Below, in pieces: positions 11,243 to 21,939 of a stretch of 64,000 bases of DNA. Below the pieces are notes generated by a model. That model was given only the letters and a program-made list of their open reading frames with translations. It was not told where the DNA came from and made no database searches. The translations under genes and the position numbers were made by a program. The stretch covers positions 1 to 64,000 of the forward strand of contig CM049993.1 of the NCBI GenBank assembly GCA_016630955.3, in the 5' to 3' direction. The stretch comes from Didymella arachidicola (lineage: Eukaryota > Ascomycota > Dothideomycetes > Pleosporales > Didymellaceae). Position 1 is the stretch's first letter, and each line of letters opens with the position of its first letter.

Positions 11243-11537
11243 GGTGGTGTTGGATCGACACGAAGTGCGACTGCGTACCCCACCAGCACCCCCACCACCA
11301 GAGACCCCATGGCAGTCAAAGACTCCAAGCAACGCACCCGAATTTGGGTCTCAGTCAAAGCTTGTAAGTGACTCCTTTAGACGATCACCAAGTGCTGCGC
11401 AAGAAGGGTTCTCAAAGCTTATTAAAGGGGCTGAAGAGATGTTGCACGAAAACGTACTGATCAAGGCTCGTGTGCGAGAGCTTGAAGAGCAACTAGCAGC
11501 TATAACTAAGAGAAAGTCGCGCAAACGAAAGCGAATC
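11243..11537 (+). pseudogene. Pogo/Fot1 transposase remnant, right part
   Basis: Continuation of the pogo transposase from 5,181 after the LINE. It reads through the RLRTP..PWQSKTPSN region shared with the other pogo copies in this window and a coiled-coil segment, to the basic KRKSRKRKRI motif. There it is cut at TA (11,538-11,539) by the left end of the NLR-bearing element. The zinc-knuckle tail found in sister copies is absent on this side, and I could not confirm it beyond 17,054. Confidence 0.75.
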
Positions 11538-11539
11538 TA

Positions 11540-12060
11540 ACGTCCCCTGCCCGTAAGCGAGAAACGCCCCTCAACGAGATGGATCCATGGTTCACGCCCC
11601 TCGACCAGCCCCACGCGCATCCAGACACCTGCAATAGGCGTGGTTCTCTTCTTTAGCCTCTTCTCTTTCGATTCAGACATAGCAGCAGGAAAATTACAAC
11701 AGTTGTGATCGTACCGGCATTTATTTTGCGCGCAGCTTCAAAGGTCATCCTGCCTTTAGACTCTGCTTTATCGCGGCCCTTTACTTTTTTTTTCAAGCCT
11801 GGATCGCTATAACAGTAGGCCTAGCCTAGATACACATTGCTTGAGGTTCTGAAGATCATCAGGGGTTGGTGATGCGGTCTCCGAGGCTATCTCTGTGTTG
11901 ACGGTCTCTGCCCTTGGCGCTGTGCGTTTTGGCGGCCGGTCCTAGTGTGATTACGTGGTGGAAAGAAGACCGGCAGGGCTGAGTGTATTGTATCTGACGC
12001 TATGCCTAACAAGCTCACAGTGTGGCGCTCTTCCAAAACCTGCCATGTGTCCTCCCATTC
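11540..12060 (+). repeat. Left inverted-repeat arm of NLR unit
   Basis: The outer 41 bp are identical to the inverted right end. Further in, blocks such as GGTCTCCGAGGCTATCTC (from about 11,876), CTGTGCGTTTTGGC and GTATTGTATCTGACGCTAT recur inverted in 16,540-17,000. There is no open frame of note. The 12,061-12,596 stretch between the arm and the NLR start holds nothing I recognise. Confidence 0.85.
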
Positions 12061-12596
12061 TCGAGCGACTGAGCGAACGGTACTCGGGATTCGCAAGGGG
12101 ATAACTTATACGATTCGCGCAGACCTTGACAGCCTGGCCAGTCAGGCATTGTTGCAGGGTACGTTGTAGTTGTAATCGATTGATCTGCGACCCTGACTCT
12201 AGTTATTGCTCCACTAGCTGTGTCGGGTCGGCCCTCTGCTCCACTGCATCAGACCAACACATGCGAGCGTCGCTGGATTAGCCGCTGTCAGCCTGGTGGA
12301 TGGACCCTGGCGCATGCTCTCAACCGCGTCTGCCCCGCCCCAGGCCTGACATCCAGCCTCGCACATCAACAACATGACCAACTCCACCAGACGCAGCCTG
12401 TGACAACATTGCGATTCCCTATTGTCTGAAAAGCTCGCCAAAGGCCTGGTGGCTTTTCGCATGTCGCCCTCCGCTTGCTGACACACGAATGCAGTAGAGC
12501 GACGGGGCGCCGTACGCTCCTGCTACCAGGCCGCCGCGTCACGTCTCACGACTCTCGCTGCTGTCGCACGCGCCCACCACATGTCTACGCGAAGCG

Positions 12597-15500
12597 ATGC
12601 GGCTTTTATACTACAGAGAAGATGGGGTGCTCAGTGTCACTGCCGACATTGTTGACGTAGACGCGATACCTCCCTACGCGATTCTGTCCCACACCTGGGG
12701 AACGGACGAGGAAGAAGTGACCTTCGAAGCTCTTAGAAAGAACGCAGGAAAGCATAAGGCTGGCTACAGGAAGATCCAGCTATGTGGAGAGCAGGCCAAG
12801 CGCGACGGGTTGCAGCACTTCTGGGTCGACACCTGCTGCATTAACAAGGCTAACAAGGCTGAGCACTCGCTGGCGATCCGGTCGATGTTTCGCTGGTATC
12901 GCAACGCAGCTAGATGCTATGTCTATCTGTCCGACGTGCCTGGTTTGCCTCTCTCAGCTAGGGAAGAAGCTAACTCGCCGCAGTGGGACTCGGAGTTTCG
13001 AGGAAGCAAGTGGTTCACGCGCGGCTGGACGCTGCAGGAGCTGCTCGCGCCCGGCGTAGTCGAGTTCTTCTCGCGCGACTGGCACAAACTCGGTGATCGG
13101 GCATCGCTAAAGTCTCAGATCCACGAAGTTACGACCATCCCTTCCGATGTGCTGGAAGGAGCTCCGCTCTCTCAGTCCAGCATCGACGAGCGGTTTCGCT
13201 GGAGACAAGATCGGCAAACGAAGCGGCCAGAAGATGGAGTGTATTGTTTGTCCGGCCTCTTTGACGTCGACATGGCGCCTGTCTACGGTGAAGGTACAGA
13301 GGAAGCCTTCAGACGGCTCCATGACAAGGTTCGAAGGCAGCAGGAGGGCGTCCGGCAACGAGAGGAGTGCCTTCGCGACTTACGCCCTACCGATCCGCGA
13401 GACGACAAGAGGCGCATCGAAGACACAAAGGGCGGATTGTTGGACGGTTCGTACCGCTGGGTGATGAGCAACAGCAGCTTCCAGCAATGGCTTAACGGCA
13501 CACAGAGCAAGCTGCTTTGGATCAAAGGCGATCCGGGCAAGGGCAAGACAATGCTGCTCTGCGGCATCATCAACGAGCTGCAGAGGGCTGTTGCTAGGAC
13601 CGCGTCTGTGTCTTACTTCTTCTGTCAAGCCACCGACTCGCGCATCAATAGCGCCACAGCCGTGCTGCGCGGACTGCTGTACTTGCTTGTCAGTCAGCAG
13701 CCGGCGCTCACCGCGCACGTTCGCAAGCGATACGACCAAGCGGGCAAAGCCGTGTTTGAAGATGCAAACGCATGGGTTGTCTTGACAGAGATCTTTGCAG
13801 ACGTGCTACAGGACCCGAGCTTAGGCACCACTTACATAGTCGTTGACGCGCTGGATGAGTGTATGACTGACCTGCCAAGGCTGCTCCACTTCATCGCACA
13901 GCAGTCGTCTGCCTCTTCTCGCGTCAAGTGGATTGTGTCAAGTCGCAACTGGCCGGACATTGAAGCACAGCTCGGACAGGCAGGGCATAAGGTGAGGCTG
14001 AGCCTGGAGCTAAACGCAGCGTCTGTCTCAGCGGCGGTGAGCGTCTTCATCCAGCACAAGGTCAACCAGCTAGCGCAACACAAGGGGTACGGCAAGCAGA
14101 CTCGAGATGCGGTGTTCGAACATTTGACGTCGAATGCCAACGATACCTTCCTGTGGGTAGCGTTGGTGTGTCAAGAGCTCGAGAAGACAGCCAAACGGAA
14201 CGTCTTGAAGAAGCTGATCTCTTTCCCGCCAGGCCTAGACGCTTTGTACGAGCGGATGATGCAGCAGATCGGCGGGTCAGATGATGCTGAGCTGTGCAAG
14301 CAGGTCTTAGCTTCTATCGCGCTTGTGTATCGACCTATTACGCTGGCGGAGCTGGTGGTCCTTACTGAGTCGCTGGAAGGTGTTGCCGACGAAGCAGAGC
14401 TGCAGGAGGTCATCGGTCTCTGTGGATCGTTTCTCACCTTGCGAGAAGACACGGTCTACTTCGTTCACCAGTCCGCACAAGACTTCTTGATGGTGAAAGC
14501 ATCTGACGATGTCTTCCCAGATGGCGTCGAAGCCGTTCATCGTGCTGCCTTCTCGAGGTCGCTTGAGGCTTTGGCGAAGACTTTGCACAGAGACATGTAC
14601 CATCTGAGAGCGCCAGGGATTCATATTGACAACGTTAAACCGCCCAGCTCAAACTCACTGGCAGCATCGCGCTATGCGTGCGTCTACTGGATTGATCATC
14701 TGTGCGATTCGAAACTTGAATCTAGGGCAAACGAGGCCGAAGATGTGCAAGCTGTGGGTGCTGTTGGTGCGTTTGTAGAGAAGAAGTATTTGTACTGGCT
14801 AGAAGGGCTCAGTCTCTGCAAGAGCATGGCAAAGGGTGTGGTCTCAATGGCAAGGCTGTGCTCGCTGGTTCAGGTATGGCTTGCACAGACGCCTTGTCTA
14901 TCTTCCACTGTTGGTGTAGATGCTTACACAGTCAGGAGATGCATGGTGGGGACGAGCTTACTACGCTTCTTGAAGATGCCCGCCGCTTCATCATGTACCA
15001 CAAAGGGGCAATCGAAAGCTACCCACTTCAGCTATATGCATCCGCACTGTTGTTCAGTCCAACAGAGAGCGTGATCAGGAAACTGTTTCAACACGAAGAG
15101 CCGGAAGCGATTACTGTTCACCCAGCGATGAGCAGCGACTGGAGTGCGTGCATGCAGACGCTCGAGGGGCACAGCAGTGCAGTCACTTTCGTGGCCTTTT
15201 CGCACGATTCGACCAAGCTAGCATCAGCATCGTACGACAGCACTGTCAAGCTGTGGGATGCAAGTAGTGGCGCGTGCCTGCAGACGTACACAGGCCATAG
15301 CAGTGCTGTAACGTCTGTAGCCTTCTCGCACGACTCGACTAAGCTGGCGTCGGCGTCACATGACAACACGGTCAAGCTATGGGATGTGAGCAGCGACAAG
15401 TGTCTGCAGACGTACACGGGCCACAGCGATCGTGTCAGCTCTGTAGCCTTCTCGCACGACTCGACAAAGCTGGCGTCAGCGTCAGACGACAAGACTGTCA

Positions 15501-16222
15501 AGCTGTGGGATGCGAGCAGCGACAAGTGTCTGCAGACGTACACGGGCCACAGCGATCATGTCAGCTCTGTAGCCTTCTCGCACGACTCGACTAAGCTGGC
15601 GTCGGCGTCATGGGACAGGACCGTCAAGCTATGGGATGCAAGCAGCGACAAGTGTCTGCAGACGTACACGGGCCACAGCGATCGTGTCAGCTCTGTAGCC
15701 TTCTCGCACGACTCGACAAAGCTGGCGTCGGCGTCATGGGACAGGACCGTCAAGCTATGGGATGCGAGCAGCGACAAGCGTGTGCAGACGTACACAGGTC
15801 ACAGCAGTTATGTCACGTCTGTAGCCTTCTCGCACGACTCGACTAAGCTAGCGTCGGCGTCAGGCGACAAGACCGTCAAGCTGTGGGACGCGAGCAGCGG
15901 CGCGTGTCTACAAACCCTCAGCATTGGACAGACTCTTTACAATTTGTCTTTTGGCTCTACGGGCTCTTGCCTCTTCACTGAGGTAGGCGTCATCGTCATC
16001 AACACGCCACAGATATCAGACCAAGCAACAGTTCCTGAAGTTAAGACCCCTCAGTATCTGAGCACAAGCCTCAGCTCAGACAACATGTGGATTAAGCACG
16101 GAGACAAGAACATGCTCTGGATACCATCAGAGTATCGGCCATCGTGCTCGTCTGTGCGCGGCACCACAGTGGCCATGGGCGTTGGAAGTGGTAGGGTATG
16201 GACCTGCACTATCGACGTGTAG
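12597..16222 (+). CDS. HET-NACHT-WD40 NLR (STAND) protein
   Basis: Two exons (12,597-14,873 and 14,936-16,222; 62-nt intron ending CACAGTCAG) give about 1,187 residues. An N-terminal HET domain (25-165) has PPYAILSHTWG, FWVDTCCIN and the RGWTLQELLAP motif. Then come the DPRDDKKRIE-like linker (about 266-275) and a NACHT NTPase with P-loop GDPGKGKT (311-318) and Walker B YIVVDALDEC (413-422). Six C-terminal WD40 repeats lie at about 837-1,088. This is the layout of Podospora HET-D/HET-E: the repeats sense a ligand, the NTPase drives assembly and the HET domain triggers cell death in allorecognition or defence. Reading frame, P-loop and HET motifs are intact. The gene is enclosed by the inverted-repeat arms of a transposon-like unit, which is unusual. 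The ligand is unknown. Confidence 0.93.
15167..15922 (+). repeat. Six near-identical 126-bp WD40 repeats
   Basis: Six direct repeats of 42 codons each begin GHS and contain VAFSHDSTKLASAS and TVKLWD. Differences concentrate at a few codons: the residues after GHS, the residue after LASAS, the one after the following D, and the linker before QT. Units three to five are almost identical at DNA level. High sequence identity makes the array prone to unequal crossover, and the variable codons fall where ligand-contact positions lie in the HNWD family. Confidence 0.92.
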
Positions 16223-16529
16223 CAAAGCCGTTGATCTTGCAAACATTCATCTCTGCCTATCCAACAACACAAGTTAGGGGATAGTTTTCTTTTGTTGGGC
16301 ATCTCATCTAGCTACATGGGAACGACCGCAGGTATACAGGGTGCGAAAAGCTGCATTGAGAATCTGACAAATTGCAGAGTAACTTTGTAGTGTCGCGCCT
16401 GGCACGTACAATCGACTGTTCAGCCCTTCATTGAATTCCTGACCCGGACAGCAGGGCGCGGCTGTGCTTGATGTCTTAACAAGACTGTCGCTTACCAGTT
16501 TAGCGTCTTCTGTCAGGCTGTGCAAAGGA

Positions 16530-17052
16530 AACCATGTGGCTGGTGCAGTGAAGCTTCTAGAAAGACGCCACCTTGTAGTTCTTTTGAGTATAGCGTCAGA
16601 TACAATACCGTTAGCTTCGCTGAGCTTGTCGCTACTGCATAAGCACACTGCAGCCGACTGCCAAAACGCACAGTGCCAAGGGTAGTTACTGTCGACACGG
16701 AGATAGCCTCGGAGACCACATCTTCAACGCCTGATCATCTTTGCAACCTAGGGCGATGTACACCCAAGTTCGACCTACTCTCATAACCTTTCAGATCTGA
16801 AAAAGGAGTAAAGGGCGACGGCAGAGCAGAGTTTGAAAGCAGGATGGTCATCGAAGCTGCGCGCGAAACGAACGCCGGTACGCCCACAACGGTGGTGTTT
16901 TTCCCGCTGCCATAGAGTACTCGAAAGAAAATAGGCCAAAAAAGAGGATTACGTCTCTTGCAGGTGTCTCGATGTGCGTGGGGATTATTGAAGTGCGCGA
17001 AGGGTAGATCTATCTCGTTGAGGGGCGTTTCTCGCTTACGGGCAGGGGACGT
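16530..17052 (-). repeat. Right inverted-repeat arm of NLR unit
   Basis: Inverted counterpart of 11,540-12,060, perfect for the last 41 bp. The homology begins roughly 300 bp after the NLR stop codon, so the arms enclose the gene closely. Stretch 16,223-16,529 holds no recognisable feature. Confidence 0.85.
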
Positions 17053-17601
17053 TACTCACGTTCGTCACGAGATGGAATTGCGCTATCACCAAATGGTAAT
17101 CTTTGTCCTCGGACTGAAGGGACAGAGTGCGATAATCCGTAAATCTGTGTGATAAGCAGTGCTAGGGAAGGCGACTATGGAAGCTGGAGGATCACCCAAC
17201 CATACCGTTGTAATGGTGATCAGATTATCAACTCGAAGCTTTCACCGCGGCCAAAAGAGCCCCGGAGACGGACAGCATCGTCTGATGATGCTGACGATGA
17301 AGCGTCTTTGTCAGTACAGCCCAAGGGTTGGCATCTTGGACTTTTGAGCAAGAAGGTAGTGACAGTCAGCATCATCACAATCTTCGTTGATCCCGGGACT
17401 TTGTAAGAACAGTTGTAAGAACTCTTTCATGGTGTAAGCCTCCGCGCTGGCATGCCAGGTACGAGCCGCGCTAGCCGTCTTGGGTGGCCGCGGGCCATCA
17501 GACCTGGCTGAAGCTATCGCATCCTTTTATCTTGTCACGCATTTGGACGCACTCGACTCTCGTATCTCCATAGTCTCCATAACTTAGCCTCCATAGCCAA
17601 A
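17053..17601. other. Intergenic, nothing recognised
   Basis: This starts with the TA next to the NLR unit. It should continue the interrupted pogo if the unit inserted cleanly there, but I could not align it to the sister pogo copies. No gene is supported. A TATA-poor, CT-containing leader precedes the ATG at 17,602. Confidence 0.4.
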
Positions 17602-18318
17602 ATGCCATCCCACACCACCACCGTCCCGCTCAAGCCCGCGCCGGTGCCGACGCGCCCCCCGAGGCGAGGCAGCTCGCCAAGGCGCTCGCCTCATTCAGTC
17701 CCCTGCGGTCGCCGCCTCAGCTGCGCGACTTCAGCATGGGTTCGACATTCCTCACACGTATTCACAACATGACATTAGAAACTGTAATGCTGATATAGAC
17801 TCTCTAATAGAGAGCAAGACGCCGCCCGAGAAGAAGGAGACCAGCCGCCCTTCGCGCAACATCGAGCACATCGAGCACCTCTTCGCGCGCCTCGAGCTTC
17901 TGCCCACCAGCAGCCCGCTGCCCGCTCCACCACAAATTCGGGACGAGGAGGAGCTGGATGCTGCGGTTGAGGATACTAATCCTGGCCCTTCCCTGTGCCA
18001 CTCTTGGTGCCCCCATCAGCCATCCTCCACCAGTGCATTGGTGACCAGAATACTTGTTACGATCATGCGGATGTTGACAATGAATTAGAGCTGCGCAAGA
18101 AGGAGGCCGCCGCTGCCGCTCCCGCCGAGAAGAAGAAGAAAAAGGAGAAGGAGAAGAAGCAGAAGGAGGCTGCCGCGCGCCATCTTCGTCCTGCTCTGTC
18201 CTCGAGATCAGGCAATGTCCCGGGCGTCAGGAAGCACGTGCTGCGTGTGCAGACCAAGGCGCGCAGCTTTGTACATCTCACAGATACTAATGGTGATGTC
18301 TTTCACAGGGAGCGGTGA
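17602..18318 (+). CDS. Unrecognised gene, lysine-rich C-terminus
   Basis: A probable but poorly resolved gene. ATG at 17,602 has a good context (CCAAAATGCC) and opens a Pro/Thr-rich N-terminus. A protein-like stretch (ARQLAKALASFSPLRSPP) is in another frame a few codons on. A likely intron runs GTATTC..ATATAG (about 17,757-17,800), followed by acidic/basic sequence (NIEHIEHLFARLELL). A final segment has EKKKKKEKEKKQKE, a possible nuclear signal, and ends HLTDTNGDVFHRER before the stop at 18,318. Frame changes not all explained by introns suggest decay. I do not recognise the family. Nothing is seen in 18,319-18,656. Confidence 0.3.
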
Positions 18319-18656
18319 TTCTTCTAAGGTGTTCATTACTTACACGAAGGAGAAAAAAGGCTACGTTGCTGCGTGGCCTGGCAGTTGCTTGGCGGCGGAG
18401 ACCCACCGATAGGTACCGGTGGGTACCGGTAAGCAGCCGGCACATCTGGTCCGTGCTCGACTATTTATTTATTGAGTCCTACTCGGTTTCAGCCGCGTAC
18501 TGCGCAGCTATGCCCGGATCGTGCTCGACTATGTTTCCCATGTTTACCCCATCTAACCAGTGCCTTTTTAGGGAACGGCCGCAACTACACCCATCTTTAC
18601 CATGGTCTTGATCATTGCCTCTCACAGCTGAAAAGGACATTCACAAACTGATTTTC

Positions 18657-20956
18657 ATGGCGTCAGTATCACCCGATTACAAACAGCTGTACCTCGAAGA
18701 ACAGCGCAGGCGAGAAGCTGCGGAGGCGGCCGAGAAGCACGAACGACGCAAGCGCGAGGAAGCTGAAGATAGGCGTGAAGAAGCTGAGCAGAGGACGCGC
18801 AAGACAACGCTGCCCGAGTTCCTTGATGCATGCCACAGCCAGCTGCACACACGCTTGATCGTCCAGACGGATGCATCGCTATCGACATAAGGCGATCCTG
18901 CGAACGCGAGCAACAAACTCCGACCCGAACGGCTCCGCGTGTGGGACGATTTTCCTGCGCGTCAAGAAGCGATATGGGAGGTTATTATGGAGTCGGATTT
19001 CGCCCTCGAGCGGCACTTCACATCGGTGCACACGTTGAGCGAGTCTGGAGAGGCTGTCCAGCAGCGAACGATGAGCTCTGAGCTGGACCTGCAATTTTTC
19101 CAGCGGTCGGCCGTCGAACAGCCGGTGTCGCAGATTATCAAGCAGATGTACAACAACCGAGCGCTGCATCGCAAGTTCGGCCTGCGCGGGTCGGTCAACT
19201 TCGAGAACCATGCCAACACGCTGAGTTCGGAACAAGAGGTGGAAGAAGGCATGCAGAACTTGTCGCTGTTTGGTGGCGGCCGACGACGGTCACCACGCCT
19301 CCAGGCAAAGACCAACGCGTTGGCTTCGGCAGAGCTCTCGACAGCTGCCCGTAACAGCACATCGCGATCGTCTCGCCCTCGGGCCGACCAATTCTGCGTC
19401 TACAACACGGGCGAACATGGCCGTACAGCCGCGTTTGTCGTCGAGTACAAGGCCCCATACAAGATTCCGCTTGGCTACATCTATGCAGGGCTGGACGACA
19501 TGGATCTGGACGATGTCCTTGAATACCGCGAGGTTGACAGTCCGCGGGACCGCTTCCGCCGCTTGATGGCTGCAATCATCACTCAAGCGTTCTCATACAT
19601 GGTTCAGGTTGGCGTGGAGTATGGGTGCGTGTGTACGGGCGAAGCGAACATCTTCCTACGCGCTCCCTACAATGCCACGACTGTATACTACTTCTTGTCC
19701 GTGCCCAAGGGCGACGTTGGCGATGGCACCGGGTGGGCGCTAGACGCAGATGGTCCGAATCAACTTCACCTGACTGCCGTTGGGCAGATGCTGGCTTTTA
19801 CGCTGCAGGCTCTGAGTACGCCGCCTCGGAGCCAGAAGTGGCGAGAAGAGGCTGCGATCAGGCTGAAGAGTTGGAGAGTCGTGTACAATGTGCTGCTGGA
19901 TGACATCCCGGCACATGACGCACCGTCTTCAGAGTATCGGCCACCTCAGGACTTGAGGTTCCTTCGCGCATCACCTGTCCGACTTCGACAGAGACGGGCA
20001 CGCATGCCTTCGCCTGATTGCTCGCAGCCGCAGGGTCGGCACAGCGCCAGCGATGGAGAATCTGATCCAGATACGCCAAGTCGACAGCCGCTGTCGCCAC
20101 TGCAGTCATCTCGCACACAGTCCCTCGCGAGCCGCTCTTCGTCTGATCGACAGTCACATCACACGGGGCGCAGTGGACAGTATTGCACCCACGATTGCTT
20201 GCTTGGGTTGGGAAAGGGCGGTCGGCTTGACCTGTCGTGTCCAAACGCGAAGCAACATGGCACGAATCGTCATCGGATCAGCTTGACGTTGTTCCTCAAG
20301 CGCATCCGCCAGCAGCTTTCCCAAGACTTAGACCGGAACTGTAAGCCCATAGGACTCCACGGAGCATGTGGCGTCCCCTTTCGCGTGAGCCTAGAGTCTC
20401 ACGGATACACGGTTGTTGCCAAAGCATGTCCGATCGACTTTGTGAGCCGTCTCAGATGGAGGCTGCCGTCTACGATATCCTCCGTTCTGTGCAGGGTACG
20501 CATGTGCCAATTCATCTAGGTAACGTCGGCCTTGAGGTACCATACTACTACGAGGGCATCGTTAAGCTCATGCACATGATGTTCCTCAGCTATGGAGGCA
20601 AGCGTATGGACAGGCATTTGGCTTCAGCTGACAAAACCTTCGCGTCGCGACAGATCGATATTTCTGTTGAAGCTATCCGTACACTCGGAGTGCTGCACAG
20701 AGATCTCGCACCGCGGAATATGCTGTGGGACGATCGGGCACGCCGAGTTATGGTGATTGACTTCGAACGAGCAGAATTAGAGGGGCCGCAACTGGCAGCA
20801 GGTATAATCTCGCCAAAACAGCAAAGGGCTTGGGAGGTGGCGCACGAGCTTCTACGGTCGAACAGGCATTCTCCTGTCAGCACAGTGCAGCACATCCTAG
20901 ACATCGCGGAAGAGGAACAAAATATAGCAGAGATGGATGAAGCTGACATCATGTGA
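18657..20956 (+). pseudogene. Protein-kinase-like gene, stop plus frameshift
   Basis: A member of a protein-kinase-like family common in filamentous ascomycetes. Residues 1-78 are a Glu/Arg-rich coiled coil followed by LPEFLDACHSQLHTRL. TAA interrupts the frame at 18,888-18,890, directly before GDPANASNKLRPERL in the same frame, so one base change closes it. The frame then runs to the basic and Ser-rich middle region. Near 20,453 a one-base shift moves it to the frame of MEAAVYDILRSVQG and the kinase core: VLHRDLAPRNMLWDD (catalytic loop) and VMVIDFERAE in place of the usual DFG, normal for this family. There is no room for an intron at either break, because protein similarity continues on both sides. 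CAA-to-TAA would be a RIP-type change. It is probably a recent pseudogene. Confidence 0.65.
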
Positions 20957-21860
20957 AGAGCTCGCGTGCATCCTTCGCCATATCCTGTTGCGGCTGATTG
21001 CCTGTCGTGCGTGTTGTGCGTGTTGTGCGTCGCGGCCGCGGGCTGTCGCTGTCGCCTTCACTGCTCTCGCCGTTATTGTCCTCCTCGCTGTCCTCCTCGC
21101 TGTCCTCCTCGCTGTCCTTCTCGCTGCCTGATGTTGAACGGCAATCTGCATGAGCGACGGCACTCTGCTGCTCTCTAAAGCGCACGATCTGCTGCTCTTC
21201 ATCGGCTAGTACCCGCAGATAGAAGCAGACAAACCTGACCATGTAGCTTGCGTACACTGCCTGACTCTCCGGGTTCTGCAGTCGCGCCAACGGCCGCACG
21301 TCTGGTTCATCTCGCTTTGCACTCCGCAGCCAGCGCCTCACCTCTTGCAGGAGCGTAGCTAGTCCTTTTACGCTTCTTTCAACCAGCCCCTTAGTTAGCT
21401 CAACAGCTAGCTTAAGCTTGCGCTCGTTGAGATCGGGTGCGCGGGCTTGATGAGCCAGATGAGCCAGATTCCGGTCTTTGAAGAACTCCAGCCAGCCTGT
21501 ACGCTTGAACCAACCCGTTTTGAACCAACCCGTTTTGTCGATCTTCGCAGCTGCTTCAAGTGTCTGCAGCTCTTCCTCAATTTCTTGTTGTGTTAGTTTG
21601 TACTCGGCGAGTTGTGCTTGAACGACATTTTCGACCTCGTCGTTTTTAGCATTTCCAGCATCCACCAAGTCGACAACAAAATACTTTTGCAGCCCCCCAG
21701 TGCGGAAAAAGCTCTGTACTTTTACAGTCTTGTAGAGTAAGCTTTTCTCTCCTATCCATGCTTGCTGGTGATTTTTTTTGCAGTGCTTGCGCACCTTATC
21801 TTTGTTGATCGTGATCCAGCTGCACGTCTTGCACTGCGCATCAGTAGAGAGAAGCTTCGC
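20949..21860 (-). pseudogene. OrsD/C2H2 repeat-gene fragment, copy A
   Basis: A minus-strand frame of 281 codons (21,794-20,949) that starts within a C2H2-like motif (MRKHCKKNHQQAW), then VQSFFRTGGLQKYF, a Glu-rich helix, the LARLQNPESQAVYASYMVRF segment and an acidic low-complexity tail (SEEDSEEDSEED). The same blocks recur in the copy at 25.5-29.3 kb. This is part of a large repeat-gene family in fungi with an OrsD (DUF3505)-type region, in some genomes attached to telomere-linked helicases. The family assignment is from memory of its signature motifs. It is a fragment: the N-terminus and the rest of the C-terminus are missing, and it abuts the kinase gene tail to tail. Confidence 0.5.
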
Positions 21861-21939
21861 ACCTATGTATTGTTCTAGAATAACTCTTTACTATTATGTA
21901 GACCTAGTACCAAGTATATCATCTATATGTTAATTTACA

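Larger units (their letters stand above)
11540..17052. mobile_element. TIR-bounded unit carrying an NLR gene
   Basis: A 5.5-kb unit flanked by TA on both sides (11,538-11,539 and 17,053-17,054). The ends begin ACGTCCCCTGCCCGTAAGCG and are exact inverted copies for 41 bp. Imperfect homology (roughly 70-75% by eye) then continues inward for about 520 bp on each side, to about 12,060 and 16,530. The start ACGT and the TA flanks are like the pogo/Fot1 elements elsewhere in the window. The interior holds one gene, a HET-NACHT-WD40 protein, and no transposase, so if it moves it must be mobilised in trans. Alternatively two related elements lie in opposite orientation on either side of the gene. Confidence 0.7.

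Noticed and set aside
15118..15795. Antisense and out-of-frame repeats in the WD40 region
   Set aside because: Shadow frames of the repeated WD40 exon.
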